Of a DNA stretch of 64,000 nt, positions 26,791-36,398 are shown in pieces; within the stretch, counting starts at the first letter, position 1; every line of letters begins with the position of its first letter. The stretch spans positions 3,676,381 through 3,740,380 of the forward strand of contig OY970200.1 in NCBI GenBank assembly GCA_963708235.1. Direction: 5' to 3'. Made by a program: the position numbers and the translations under genes. This DNA is from G963708235 sp963708235 (GTDB taxonomy: Bacteria; Actinomycetota; Acidimicrobiia; Spongiisociales; UBA5794). The notes below the pieces were generated by a model that saw only the letters and a list, made by a program, of their open reading frames with translations, made no database searches and was not told where the DNA came from.

Positions 26791-27707
26791 TCACAGGTTC
26801 TTCGCCCCGGCCCGGAAGTAGACGGTGACGGCGACGAGCAGCACCAGCATCACGACCACCGAGAGCGCCGACCCGAACGGCCAGTTCCGGGCGGCCAGGA
26901 ACTGGCTGACGATGTAGTCCCCGATCAGCGCCGTGCTGGCGCCACCGAGCAGGGCCGGGGTCACGTAGGCGCCGAGGGAGGGAATGAACACCAGGATCGA
27001 GCCGGCGACGACCCCGGGTCGTGACAGCGGCCACGTCACCTTGCGGAACGCGGTGCCACCCGTCGGCGTAGAGATCGCGGGCGGCTTCGACCAGGTCGCC
27101 AGTCCATCCGATCGAGCGCCGCATACAGCGGGAGGACCATGAAGGGCAGGAACCCGTAGACGAGGCCGATCAGCACGGCGGTGTTGGTGAACAGCAGCCG
27201 GAGCGGCTCAAACCGAGCGACTCGGTGACCCGGGCGATGGGGCCGTCGGACCCGAGGATGACCCTCCAGGCGTAGGTGCGGACCAGGAAGTTCGACCAGA
27301 ACGGGATCATCACCAGCACGAGCAGGATCGCCCGGTAGCGGGCGGTGCGTCGGGTGGCGATGTAGATACGCCAGCGGGTAGGCGATGAGCAGGCAGATCG
27401 CCGTGGTCACCCCGGCCAGTACCAGGCTGCGGAGGGCGATCTCCCCCACCAGCGGGTCGAACAACCGGCGGTAACTCTCGATGTTCCAGTTCGCCAGCAC
27501 GGTCATCCCGGTGGAGCTGCGGCTGGCAAACGAGATCACCACCACGATCAGCATCGGGATGGCGAACAGGACGGTCAGGTAGGCCCACGAAGGCAGGGCG
27601 AGGAGGAACCCGCGGCGGGCGTCGGCGGCGAGTCCTGCATCCTCCAGACCGAGCAGCGGCGCCTCCGAATCCCCGCTCCGGCGCCGTCGGAGGCGCACGG
27701 CGCTCAT
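26791..27707 (-). CDS. potB: Polyamine ABC transporter permease PotB, frameshifted
   Basis: Starts MSAVRLRRRRSG at 27707, its ATG overlapping the stop of potA as ATGA. Recognisable parts: PSWAYLTVLFAIPMLIVVVI (TM1), RSLVLAGVTTAICLLIAYPLA, NTAVLIGLVYGFLPFMVLPL, EAARDLYADGW (EAA loop) and a C-terminal run ending YFRAGAKNL. Indels near 27055, 27095, 27210 and 27366 break the frame. The restored protein would be about 305 residues, normal for PotB. Forms the membrane channel with PotC. Confidence 0.85.
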
Positions 27708-28776
27708 TCGTCGATCACCGTCGACGCCGACGGGTCTCCACGTCACCGTGACCGTTTCGCCGATCTCGAAGATCCGCACCCCGGGGCGGTTCTCCTCCTT
27801 GACCTCGAAGGGTCCGGCCGGTGCGTCGACCGCATAGTGGAACACATCACCGTGGTAGGTACGGCGGGTCACCTTGCCGGCTACATGGTTCTGGCCGGCG
27901 GGGACGGGGTCGCCGCCGTGGCGGAGCACAAGTCGCTCCGGTCGGAGGGCCAGCGTCACCGGTCCGTCGGCAGCGACGGGGGTGGCGGCGGTGACGGTGC
28001 TGCCGTCACCGAGCCTGACCGTCGAGCCGTCGACGGCGGTGGCGGCGACGAAGTTGATCTCACCGATGAAGTCGGCCACGAAACGGGAGGTGGGGTGTTC
28101 GTAGATCTCGCTGGGCGGCCCACCTGGAGCAGATGCCCGGCGTTCATCACCCCGATCCGATCAGACATGGTCAACGCCTCGTCCTGGTCGTGGGTGACGT
28201 AGATGAACGTGATGCCGACGCGGTCCTGGAGGTCTTTCAATTCGAGCTGCATCGCCTGGCGCAGCTTGAGGTCGAGCGCTCCGAGCGGCTCGTCGAGAAG
28301 CAGGACCTCGGGTTCGTTGACGAGCGCCCTGGCGAGCGCCACCCGCTGCTGCTGCCCACCCGAGAGCTGGGTCGGTTTGGCCGCCGAGCGGTGCGAGAGC
28401 TGCACCATGTCGAGAGCGCGCCGCACCCGGTCGCCGACCTCGGACGCCGCCGAGCCTTCGCATCTTGAGACCGAACGCCACGTTGTCGGCCACCGTCATG
28501 TGTGGGAAGAGGGCGTACGACTGGAACACGGTGTTGACGGGTCGCCGGTTGGGTGGCTCCAGCCCCATCTCCTTGCCGTGGATCGGATCAGCGACCCTTC
28601 GGTGGGGAACTCGAATCCGGCGATCATCCGCAGCGTGGTCGTCTTGCCGCACCCGCACGGCCCGAGGAGTGAGAAGAACTCGCCGTCGTCGATCGTCAGG
28701 TCGAGGCCGTCGACGGCGAGGACTCGTCACCGAATCGTTTGGTGACCCCGGTGAGCCGGACCGCATCGGACATCAT
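27704..28776 (-). CDS. potA: Polyamine ABC transporter ATPase PotA, frameshifted
   Basis: About 357 codons when restored, starting M(M)SDAVRLTGVTKRFGD. Walker A GPCGCGKTT (near 28650), RPVNTVFQSYALFPHMTV (Q-loop), signature LSGGQQQRVALARAL, Walker B VLLLDEPLGALD, then a C-terminal TOBE regulatory domain (LALRPERLVL). Indels near 28725, 28585, 28456, 28117 and 27733 interrupt it; removing one C at 27733 gives an ending VIDE with a TGA overlapping the potB ATG, the expected coupling. Powers import of spermidine/putrescine. Confidence 0.88.
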
Positions 28777-29837
28777 CCACCCCCGATCTGGAAATGTTCG
28801 AAGTCGTTCTCCGATGGCACACCCCAACACGCCCACAGATCGCCGGTGGCGGGGCGCATGATCACGGCCCCGCACGTCTCGTAGTACCACGGGGGTGCGC
28901 CGTGGCGGCTGATGGCGCGTTCGTCGGAGGTCATCGTCATCAGGTCGTCGACGGTCACCGGACGGGAAGCGAGCAGCTCGGCGGCGTGGGCGAGGCGGAG
29001 CTGCGACGACATGGCGAGGTCGGCGGGTCGCTCGGCTTCGACACGGTGTGTGGCCGGCACCAGGCAGTGGTTGGTGTGGGCGATGACGTGTCCCCCGAGA
29101 CGCTCGACGTGGGTGGCGGTCGGCATGGCCTCGATCGAAGCGCCGTTGCCGTCGGCGGCGAGGACGAGGAAGGTGTGACCCCCGGCGAGATCGGCGTCGA
29201 CCACGGCGGCGACGGCGTCATCGAAGGTGGTCTGCGCCAGGGCGCGGCGGACCACGAACGGCCAGGTGACACCGGGGCGGCCGTCGGCGGCGGTGAGGTT
29301 GGTGATGCCGACGGCGATTCCCGCCTCGTTGAGACCGATCTGGCCCAGGGTGCCGGTGGTGGTGAAGACGAGCGATGCGGGACCGGTGTCGGGGCGGACG
29401 TCGAGCATGATGACGTAGGGCGCCGCCGAGGCTTCCATGTCCCAGGTCTGGGCAAGGAAGCCGGCACCGCCAGCGGCGGTGTCGGAGACGAGGGCGGCGG
29501 TGCAGGTCTCCGGTGTAGGGGCCGACCCGGCGGCGGCACGGAGGGTGTCGGCGAAATCGGTGTAACCGCCGACGATCACCGCCTCCGCAGGGGAGATCCC
29601 GGCGGCTTCGGCGAGCGCCTCCATCTCGGCGAAGAGGTCGGCGTCGTACGCTTGATGGGCCGGGACCATCCGTTCGGCGAGTTCGGTGAGCCGGTCGTCG
29701 TCCCACCCGCTCGCCAGCGACGAGAGCCGGATCCGTTCGTCCCGGAAGGCCCGGACGGCGGCGGTGTGGTGGGAGCCGTGGGTCTGCCCGCGCCGGGCGG
29801 GCGACCCTTCGAGTCGGGTGATCCGGATGGCGGTCAC
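28773..29837 (-). CDS. C45-family autoproteolytic acyltransferase/hydrolase
   Basis: 354 residues from a GTG. Ntn-hydrolase of the acyl-CoA:6-aminopenicillanate acyltransferase (C45) type: C112 in ETCTAALVSD is the likely residue exposed by self-cleavage, followed by GFLAQTWDME and an Asn-rich strand (HVIAHTNHCL). Members cleave or form amide bonds such as N-acyl or peptide-type linkages. It is the first gene of the pot operon, its stop overlapping the start of potA (ATGA), so its substrate is probably related to what the transporter brings in, for example an N-acylated amine. That link is inference. Confidence 0.87.
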   Translation of the reverse strand: MTAIRITRLEGSPARRGQTHGSHHTAAVRAFRDERIRLSSLASGWDDDRLTELAERMVPAHQAYDADLFAEMEALAEAAGISPAEAVIVGGYTDFADTLRAAAGSAPTPETCTAALVSDTAAGGAGFLAQTWDMEASAAPYVIMLDVRPDTGPASLVFTTTGTLGQIGLNEAGIAVGITNLTAADGRPGVTWPFVVRRALAQTTFDDAVAAVVDADLAGGHTFLVLAADGNGASIEAMPTATHVERLGGHVIAHTNHCLVPATHRVEAERPADLAMSSQLRLAHAAELLASRPVTVDDLMTMTSDERAISRHGAPPWYYETCGAVIMRPATGDLWACWGVPSENDFEHFQIGGG

Positions 29838-30452
29838 GTTGCGGAGCGCAGGTGTGCGCCGATCGCCGACTCGCCAGTCATGTCGTCATCCCGATGCGGA
29901 TTTCAGGGCGAGGGCGGGTCCGAGCGACCGACACCGCGGCTCTACGGCTCTGTAATCGGGTCTGTGCCCAGATGGCTGTGCCCACCGACGCCTCCTCCAA
30001 TGGCCCCCACCGGATACCGACGTCTCCTCCCGCCGGGGAGGATAGCCCGAGCCCTTCGGGCGCGCCCAGGACCGGCGGCCCATCCCGTAGATGCTCACTG
30101 GGTCGGCCCACGAGGGGTCGGGACCTAGCCACGGTCTGAACGTCGCCGCGAGGCATGGCAGGAGACCACCAGGTTCGGCACCCTGTCCGTGGTACCCGGA
30201 TCGAGCGCAGCGTCGCTGGCGACCACCACAGTCAGGACGCCCGCCGCACCGCAGGCAGGGAAGGTGGCGGACCCGGGAACAGACATGGAGGGACCTCTGT
30301 CTGGCATCAGCCACCTGGGTGGCCGGCTTCTCACCCTCGATCACCGGCTCTTCGGTTTCGGTCATGAACCCGGGCCCGCCATCACACCCTACGCCCCGTC
30401 CGGCCTTGCGGGAACCCGATTTTTCGCCCGCCGACCGGGAGCAGGCAGGTCG
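29838..30452. other. Intergenic region, no convincing gene
   Basis: About 615 bases between two minus-strand genes. A minus-strand frame starting MTETEEPVIEGEKP at 30365, continued after a putative frame change towards 30125, has mildly protein-like composition but no recognisable domain, so I do not call it. The promoter of the C45-pot operon should be near 29838-29950. Confidence 0.4.
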
Positions 30453-31400
30453 TCACACTGGGTTGCGGTGCCATTCGATGATGGTGTCGCCTTTGCGTTT
30501 GCCGTGATCGGCGGTGCCGTGCCACGCCGGGAGCCCGAAGGGGAGGTCGCGTCGGGGGATGGGGACGGTGTCCTCCGGGGCGAGGTCCGAGCCGTAAGCG
30601 GCGCCGGCGACGTGACCATCATCGGGGGCGACTGTTGCCGCCAGCGCACCGAGGGCCTGGTTCCAGTCGTCGAGCAGTCGCCCCGTGTCGGGGAACGCCG
30701 GATGCAGGATGTGGGTCCGGGTGTAATCGCCGGAAGCCTCCCAGCGGTCGACGGCGTCGCGAGCCGCGCTTCCCACGGTGATCACCGCCTCCAACGGGTT
30801 GCGCTCGGCAACCACGTCGAACAGGGAGTTGCGGTAGCCCAGGATCGGGTCCTGGCGGGACAGGGCGGCGTTGGCGCCGCCAAACTGATTGAAGATGCTG
30901 TAGAGGAACGTGTTGAGCATCACATACGACCGGGCGAGCCCGAGCTTGCCGAGGAACCCCTGGAGACGTTGCCCGGACTGCCCGACGAAGGCACGCTGGG
31001 CGAGGATCTCGTTGACCGAAGGGTCCTGGCCCACCACGAGGACCCGGGCGGTCCCGTCGAGCCTTCCCCGGTAGAACACCGGGCCGAAGTCGATGCGGAA
31101 CAGGTCGGGGCGCTGCTCGTAGACATCGAGCGGCGCCGCCTCTAACCGTGCCGCCCAAACCGGCGGCGGACCCGGGTCGAACCCCGGGGTGTCGGTGGCG
31201 GCACCGGCGATGGCCGCGGCGGCGCCCCAGGCACGCTGGGTCGCCAGCTGTCCCACCGTCGAGATCCCGAAGGCGGCGCGGAGGTGCTCGGCGTCACCCG
31301 CCGAGACCCCGATGAGGGCGTCGGCCGGTGCGTCGGCGAGCTCGGCGGCGGTGCGTCCCCGGTACCCGGCGACGACGAGACGGTCGAAGGATCGGCTCAT
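30453..31400 (-). CDS. Uracil-DNA glycosylase-family protein
   Basis: 315 residues from the ATG at 31400 (GAGAGGAAG upstream). N-terminal helix-hairpin-like region (about 1-60) with TAAELADAPADALIGVSAG. The core has RVLVVGQDPSVNEILAQRAFVG (UDG motif A, GxDPxxN), SYVMLNTFLYSI (motif with the Asn), and THILHPAFPD (motif B, HPS/A). This is the layout of the family 4/5-like UDG superfamily, which removes uracil from DNA or in some members binds other ligands. About 110 residues longer than the minimal fold. Cytoplasmic. Its neighbour to the right is the large fusion hydrolase, 45 bases away on the same strand. Confidence 0.8.
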   Translation of the reverse strand: MSRSFDRLVVAGYRGRTAAELADAPADALIGVSAGDAEHLRAAFGISTVGQLATQRAWGAAAAIAGAATDTPGFDPGPPPVWAARLEAAPLDVYEQRPDLFRIDFGPVFYRGRLDGTARVLVVGQDPSVNEILAQRAFVGQSGQRLQGFLGKLGLARSYVMLNTFLYSIFNQFGGANAALSRQDPILGYRNSLFDVVAERNPLEAVITVGSAARDAVDRWEASGDYTRTHILHPAFPDTGRLLDDWNQALGALAATVAPDDGHVAGAAYGSDLAPEDTVPIPRRDLPFGLPAWHGTADHGKRKGDTIIEWHRNPV

Positions 31401-31444
31401 GGGGCTTCCTCTCGATGAGACGCCAGGTTCAAGAGTCCGTACGT

Positions 31445-34400
31445 TCATGTGAGGACCTTGTCGCGCAGGGCCGCCACCAGTGCCTCACCGGCGTAGCCTT
31501 GCACATCGAGGTCGATCTCGGGACCCGTCCCGAAGCGCAGCACCTCGGCGAAGTCGAGCGTTGCCCGTCCCCGGCGGACGTCACGGGTCCGCAGCCACCG
31601 ACCGTTGACCCTGGCGTCGATCCGGTCGACGTTGACGGTCCTGATGGTGACCGAGGGCGCCCGGTCACGATGGCGCCGTACCGCCGAGATGGCGATCGAA
31701 TGTCGCTGGCCTGCCGCCAGGGCGGCGATGGCGGTGTCGATCAGGTCCCGGTTGCCCTCCATGACATCGGCCCTGGTCATCTGGTGGACCTGGTCGGGGA
31801 CGACGCCGATGTCCTCGAGCACGTTCCCGGCGTTGGTGCGGACCCTCGTCGTGCGCCGGATGGCGACCCGCAGATCGGCGCCGCTCGGCAGCGCTTCGTA
31901 CGGCGACGGGCGTGCGTCGGCGTCGGTGGGCTCGGCAAGTCTGCGGAGAAACGCATGCGACCAGACGTTGGCGCCCCCTGCGCCGGTGGCGCCCCCGACA
32001 CCGACCACCGTTCCGATCCCGTGGTCCTGGAAACCGGCGGCGAACATGTCGGTGGCCGAGTAGCTGAGGCCGTCGGCGACCAGCACCACCGGACCGTGGT
32101 AGCGCTGCCCCAACCGGTTGGCGTTCTGCGCCGACGTGATCGGGAACCCGTGCGAGTAGGTGGCGCCGGTGCGGATCGCATCCTCCATCGACGTCACCCA
32201 CGGGTCGAGCGACAGACCGGGCACGCTGGTGGAGGGGCGGTGGCGTCGGCTGATCCGCAGGTTGAGCGGGGTGTTGACGAACTGCGCCGGTTCCGGTTCG
32301 ATCTGCTGCGGGGTCAGCACCTGGAGCAACTCCTCGGCGGCGAAGATCAGCCCCCCGGCATTGCCGCGGACATCGATGACGAGCCCGGTGTCCGGGAGCA
32401 GGCGGGCGAGCCGGAGGAACTCGTCGACGAACGGTTCCGCCGCCGGGACGTTGAAGGTGAAGATCCTGATGTACCCGAAGGCGGGGTCGTCGGATGCGGT
32501 GTCGCTGCGGCGCACCTCCATGGCCCGGAACACCCCGGGCATGTGCGACTCCAAACCGGCGGCGGCGTCCCCCAGCGGGGCGTCCAGGAACTGACCGTCG
32601 CCGGTGCGTTCCGCCATCGCCACCTGCGGGGCGTACAGGACCTTGCGGGCCTGCTGGATGTCGTCACCGTGATCGTCGATCCCGACGGCGGCGGACTCGG
32701 CCGTCAGGGCACCCGGCCCCACCGTCGCTCCGGGTGCGAACACGAGCCATGTCTCGGTGTGGTCGTGGGTGTCGCCGTCCTCGTCGACCCAGCGGATGGT
32801 GACCCACTCCTCGTCGGGGGGGAGACCACGGGCAATGGGACGCACGGTGAGACGGTTGAGCCCGTGGGCGTGACGGGCGGCCGGGTTGCCACCGACATGG
32901 CGTTCGCCGTTGCGGGCCACCGCCGTGGCGATCGGCATCCCGTTCCAGTGGGTGACCCGGGCACCTTGCATCTCTGGGTCGGGCCAGGCGCCGGCCACCC
33001 ATTTGGCGAGGATGTAGGCGGTCTCGCCGTGGTGGTGGATCTGTTCGACGAGGAACGGCAGCCAGGCCACTTTGTCCCCGAACGGTCGGGGGAGCCGGTA
33101 TCCGGTGTGCAGGTCCCGCAGCGAGTTGAAGATGTCGGTGATCTCGGTGTGGAACTCCATCTCGGGCGGCATCGCTTCCGGGGTGGTCTCGTCGAGTCGC
33201 TGGCGGAGTAGCCGGAGCCGCTGGACCGGGTCGACGGCATACATCGCCCGTTTCAGGGGGAGGTGGACGTAGTTGTCGACCAGCAGGACCAGCGCCTGGT
33301 CGACGATGCGTTTGCGGTCGTCGAGGGTGAGTTCGCCGAAGGCGGAGAGCAGGGTGCGCAGGTCGGTGGTGGTGGCGACCAGTTGCGGGTCGACGGCCGA
33401 CCCTGCCGAGTCGAGGAACCCGGCGGAGTCGGGGAGCGAGATGGGGTGGCCGAGGAGGGCGGGCAGCTCCTTCTTGATGAACTCGGGGAGGTTCGCCGCT
33501 GCGACCAGGCTGCGGACATGGCGGCGGTCGTCGACGGCGGTGATCGGGTCGAGGTCGATGGCGTCGGTCACCCAGTAGGAGTAGGGCTGGGCGGCGAGGG
33601 CGAACCCGAGGGCGTGGCGGACGATCTCGGTGTCCTCCTCCTCGAAGTCGGGAACCACCCGGAACGTCGTCCCATGCTCCTCGATCCCGCCAACGGTGAC
33701 GGTGTCGCCGGCGTTGCCCCCGGCGATGGCGATGGCATCGTCGACGCGCTCCGCCAGTTCGGGGAGCCGGGCCATGGCGTCGGACAGCTCGGTGATGGCG
33801 CGGCTCAGCGGCAGTCCGTCGAGCAGGTCGTCGTCGTGTTCCAGGTACAGGGTGCGGTGGGAGCGACCGATGCGGATGCGGTCGATCCACGGTTGCCCGT
33901 CGAGCGGGTCGTCCCAGAAGCGCTGCATCAGCCGCTCCTGCCCGATGCGGGGGACACCGCCGATGACCACCAGGGTCACCGAGGTTTCCCGCGCCTCGAT
34001 CAGCGCCCGGTAGGGGTCGTCGCTGCGGCCGTCGATGACGACCAGGTCGGCGAGCCGTCCCGGGGCGATGGTGCCGAGCCGTCCTTCCCAGCCGAGGGCG
34101 ATGGCCGGGTTGACGGTGACCGCCTCGACCAGTTCCCGGTCGGTGAACACATCGCCTAGTTCGCGGCTGGCGAGCCACGCCACCTTGAGCTCGCCGAGGA
34201 GGTTCTTCGACCCGCTGGGGGACCAGTCGGCGCCGAGACACAGCCGGACACCGGCAGTCTTGGCGGCGGCGACATCGGTGGTGGCGCCGTAGAGAAGGTA
34301 GTTGCTGAGCGGTGACCACACCATCGAGGCGTTGGCGGCGGCAAGGATCTCGAAGTCCTCGGGTTTGAGGGCGGTGCCGTGGATGGCGCCGAGGGCGCGG

Positions 34401-35074
34401 GTGACCGCCCAGGTGTCGTCGTCGATCTGGAGCCGCTGGAACCAGCCCCGGGCGGTGTCGTCGGTGCCCTCGGAGAGGTGTTGCAGGTAGCAGCGGTGCT
34501 GGTCCAGGGTGTCGCGGTACTTGGCGGCGCCGCCGTTGGTCGGGTTGGCGATGTTGGTGCCGGCGCGGGCCAGGTCGGGGTGGTCGGGATCCTCGGCGTT
34601 GCGGACCAGCCCCCGGTAGTACTTGGTGATCCCACCGGCGCTCGCCAGCGTGATTCCCTGGGTCGTGGTGGTGCCACCCAGCAGCGCCCGGCATTCGCTG
34701 TAGCGAACCAGCGCCTCGGCCGCCCCCGGTGTCTGTCCCAGCACCTGGGACGGTTTGGTGATCCGGGCGGTGTACGGCTCGATGCCCCGCCACTGCCCGT
34801 TGTTGGTGTACCGCTTCGGCACCGACCACAATGGGATGGCGTTGTACGCCAGGTGGTTGTGCAGCTCGATCAGCCCCGGGTAGATGGTCCCACCGGTGTT
34901 GACCCTGCGGGCGGCCCGGTACTTCTCGTCCGGAACCGGATCCCCGGCCGACTGCACCGCTTCGATGACCCCGTCGTCGACGTAGATGGCGCCTCGCTCC
35001 AGGACCCCTTCGGGCCCCATCGTGACAACACGCCCCTCGAGTACGTAGCAACGCTCCGGCGGATGATCGACCAC
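31445..35074 (-). CDS. Amidohydrolase fused to an S41-type peptidase
   Basis: 1,209 residues uninterrupted. The N-terminal ~400 residues are an amidohydrolase: LIELHNHLAYN with metal ligands H72 and H74, IHGTALKPEDFEIL, GVRLCLGADWSPSG (the catalytic Asp), and the closing beta strand PGRLADLVVIDGR. After a helical middle part (about 430-620), the C-terminal half looks like an S41 (C-terminal processing/tricorn-core) peptidase: TGLVIDVRGNAGG, then DGLSYSATDMFAAGFQD with S1006 where the S41 nucleophile lies, and GTVVGVGGATGAGG. A ~150-residue beta-rich tail ends it. No signal peptide is evident. Amidohydrolase-peptidase fusion in one chain is unusual; a dipeptide- or cyclic-peptide-degrading enzyme is one possibility. 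Confidence 0.85.
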   Translation of the reverse strand: MVDHPPERCYVLEGRVVTMGPEGVLERGAIYVDDGVIEAVQSAGDPVPDEKYRAARRVNTGGTIYPGLIELHNHLAYNAIPLWSVPKRYTNNGQWRGIEPYTARITKPSQVLGQTPGAAEALVRYSECRALLGGTTTTQGITLASAGGITKYYRGLVRNAEDPDHPDLARAGTNIANPTNGGAAKYRDTLDQHRCYLQHLSEGTDDTARGWFQRLQIDDDTWAVTRALGAIHGTALKPEDFEILAAANASMVWSPLSNYLLYGATTDVAAAKTAGVRLCLGADWSPSGSKNLLGELKVAWLASRELGDVFTDRELVEAVTVNPAIALGWEGRLGTIAPGRLADLVVIDGRSDDPYRALIEARETSVTLVVIGGVPRIGQERLMQRFWDDPLDGQPWIDRIRIGRSHRTLYLEHDDDLLDGLPLSRAITELSDAMARLPELAERVDDAIAIAGGNAGDTVTVGGIEEHGTTFRVVPDFEEEDTEIVRHALGFALAAQPYSYWVTDAIDLDPITAVDDRRHVRSLVAAANLPEFIKKELPALLGHPISLPDSAGFLDSAGSAVDPQLVATTTDLRTLLSAFGELTLDDRKRIVDQALVLLVDNYVHLPLKRAMYAVDPVQRLRLLRQRLDETTPEAMPPEMEFHTEITDIFNSLRDLHTGYRLPRPFGDKVAWLPFLVEQIHHHGETAYILAKWVAGAWPDPEMQGARVTHWNGMPIATAVARNGERHVGGNPAARHAHGLNRLTVRPIARGLPPDEEWVTIRWVDEDGDTHDHTETWLVFAPGATVGPGALTAESAAVGIDDHGDDIQQARKVLYAPQVAMAERTGDGQFLDAPLGDAAAGLESHMPGVFRAMEVRRSDTASDDPAFGYIRIFTFNVPAAEPFVDEFLRLARLLPDTGLVIDVRGNAGGLIFAAEELLQVLTPQQIEPEPAQFVNTPLNLRISRRHRPSTSVPGLSLDPWVTSMEDAIRTGATYSHGFPITSAQNANRLGQRYHGPVVLVADGLSYSATDMFAAGFQDHGIGTVVGVGGATGAGGANVWSHAFLRRLAEPTDADARPSPYEALPSGADLRVAIRRTTRVRTNAGNVLEDIGVVPDQVHQMTRADVMEGNRDLIDTAIAALAAGQRHSIAISAVRRHRDRAPSVTIRTVNVDRIDARVNGRWLRTRDVRRGRATLDFAEVLRFGTGPEIDLDVQGYAGEALVAALRDKVLT

Positions 35075-35413
35075 AGCCCGGTCCTTCCTCTCCTCGGACC
35101 TGTCCTCGTAGGGAGATCACGGAAGATCCCCGCAGATACGCGCTTGTTGCATATGCCGCCGAACCGAAACACGGCCACAAGCGTGCACGAAAGCGGGAAC
35201 GTTCGGATCCATGGTCCTCCGCATCGCAGGAATCGATATTCCGCGAGTGGAGGCCCCTCAGCGTGCCGTTGGTGTGAACCATCCGATCCGTTCCAGCTCG
35301 GCTCATCGATCGAGCGCTGCCGCTTGGCCCCGCCTCCTCCAAGATCCGCCCGCCTGTCACAACGCCCGATGACGCGGTGTCTCATGGTCGAGCTTCCAAA
35401 TGATGGAGATGTC
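35075..35413. other. Divergent intergenic region
   Basis: About 340 bases between the fusion hydrolase and the ABC exporter, expected to carry both promoters. The AT-richer stretch 35100-35250 is the best place for them. No inverted repeat or coding signal seen. Confidence 0.45.
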
Positions 35414-36398
35414 ATGACTGTGAACGCCGATGTGGCCGACGTTACGCCACCTGATACGGGGAATGACGCCGTGACGGCTGCGATTGCCACGTCGGGACTG
35501 GTGAAAGCCTTCGGTTCGACCCGGGCGGTCGATCGTCTCGACCTAACCGTGAGGATCGGTGAGGTGCACGGGTTCCTCGGCCCCAACGGTGCCGGGAAGT
35601 CGACCACCGTTCGGGTGCTGCTCGGGTTGCTGCGGGCGGACTCGGGCCGGGTCGAGGTGCTCGGGGGCGACCCGTGGCTCGACGCCGTGGCGCTTCATCG
35701 CCGGATGGCATACGTCCCGGGTGATGTCGAGTTGTGGCCCAACCTCACCGGGGGCGAGGCCATCGATCTGTTGGGTCGGCTCCGGGGTGGTCTCGACCAG
35801 GTCCGCCGTACCGAACTCATCGAGCGGTTCGACCTCGATCCGACGAAGAAGGGCCGCACCTACTCGAAGGGCAACCGGCAGAAGGTCGCCATCGTGGCGG
35901 CGCTTGCCTCCCGGGCGGAGCTGTTGCTGCTCGACGAACCGACCGCCGGTTTGGATCCGCTGATGGAGGTGGTGTTCCAGGATGTGGTGAACCAGGTGAA
36001 GTCGGAGGGGCGCACGGTGTTGCTCTCGAGCCACATCCTCGCCCAGGTCGAGGAAGCTCGCCGATCGGATCAGCATCGTCCGGCGAGGTCGCATCGTGCA
36101 GTCGGGGACGCTCGCCGAGATGCGGCACATGACCCGCACCACCATCGAGGCGGATACGGGACAGCCGGTCGTCGGTCTCGGTGCACTGCCAGGTGTCCAC
36201 GATGTGGAGGTCGCCGGTCACCGGGTGCGGTTCGCTGTCGACGGTGACCGTCTCGACGAAGCCGTCCGGACGTTGAGCGGCTTCGAGATCCGCAGCCTCA
36301 CCAGCCGACCGCCGACCCTGGAAGAACTGATGTTGCGCCACTACGGTGACGAACTCGCCGCTGTCGGCAACGGGAGCGGGAACGGGGCGGGGCGATGA
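35414..36398 (+). CDS. ABC exporter ATPase, one frameshift
   Basis: About 327 residues when restored, starting at the ATG at 35414 with GGAG upstream. Walker A LGPNGAGKSTTVRVLLG, then YSKGNRQKVAIVAALAS (signature region) and LLLLDEPTAGLDPLMEVVF. One extra base near 36055 breaks the frame just after the H-loop (LLSSHILAQVE); the sense resumes as LADRISIVRRGRIVQSGTLAEM and finishes GNGSGNGAGR. The C-terminal extension is typical of DrrA/CcmA-like drug or lipid exporters. Its stop overlaps the permease start (ATGA). Confidence 0.88.

Noticed and set aside
27036..28079. Apparent PotA-PotB fusion protein
   Set aside because: The frame joins the TOBE domain to the PotB start only because of an extra C near 27733; removing it restores a TGA overlapping the potB ATG, the normal coupling.
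34379..35413. Long N-terminal extension of the ABC ATPase frame
   Set aside because: It runs antisense through the fusion hydrolase gene and upstream spacer; ABC homology and a GGAG site start at 35414.
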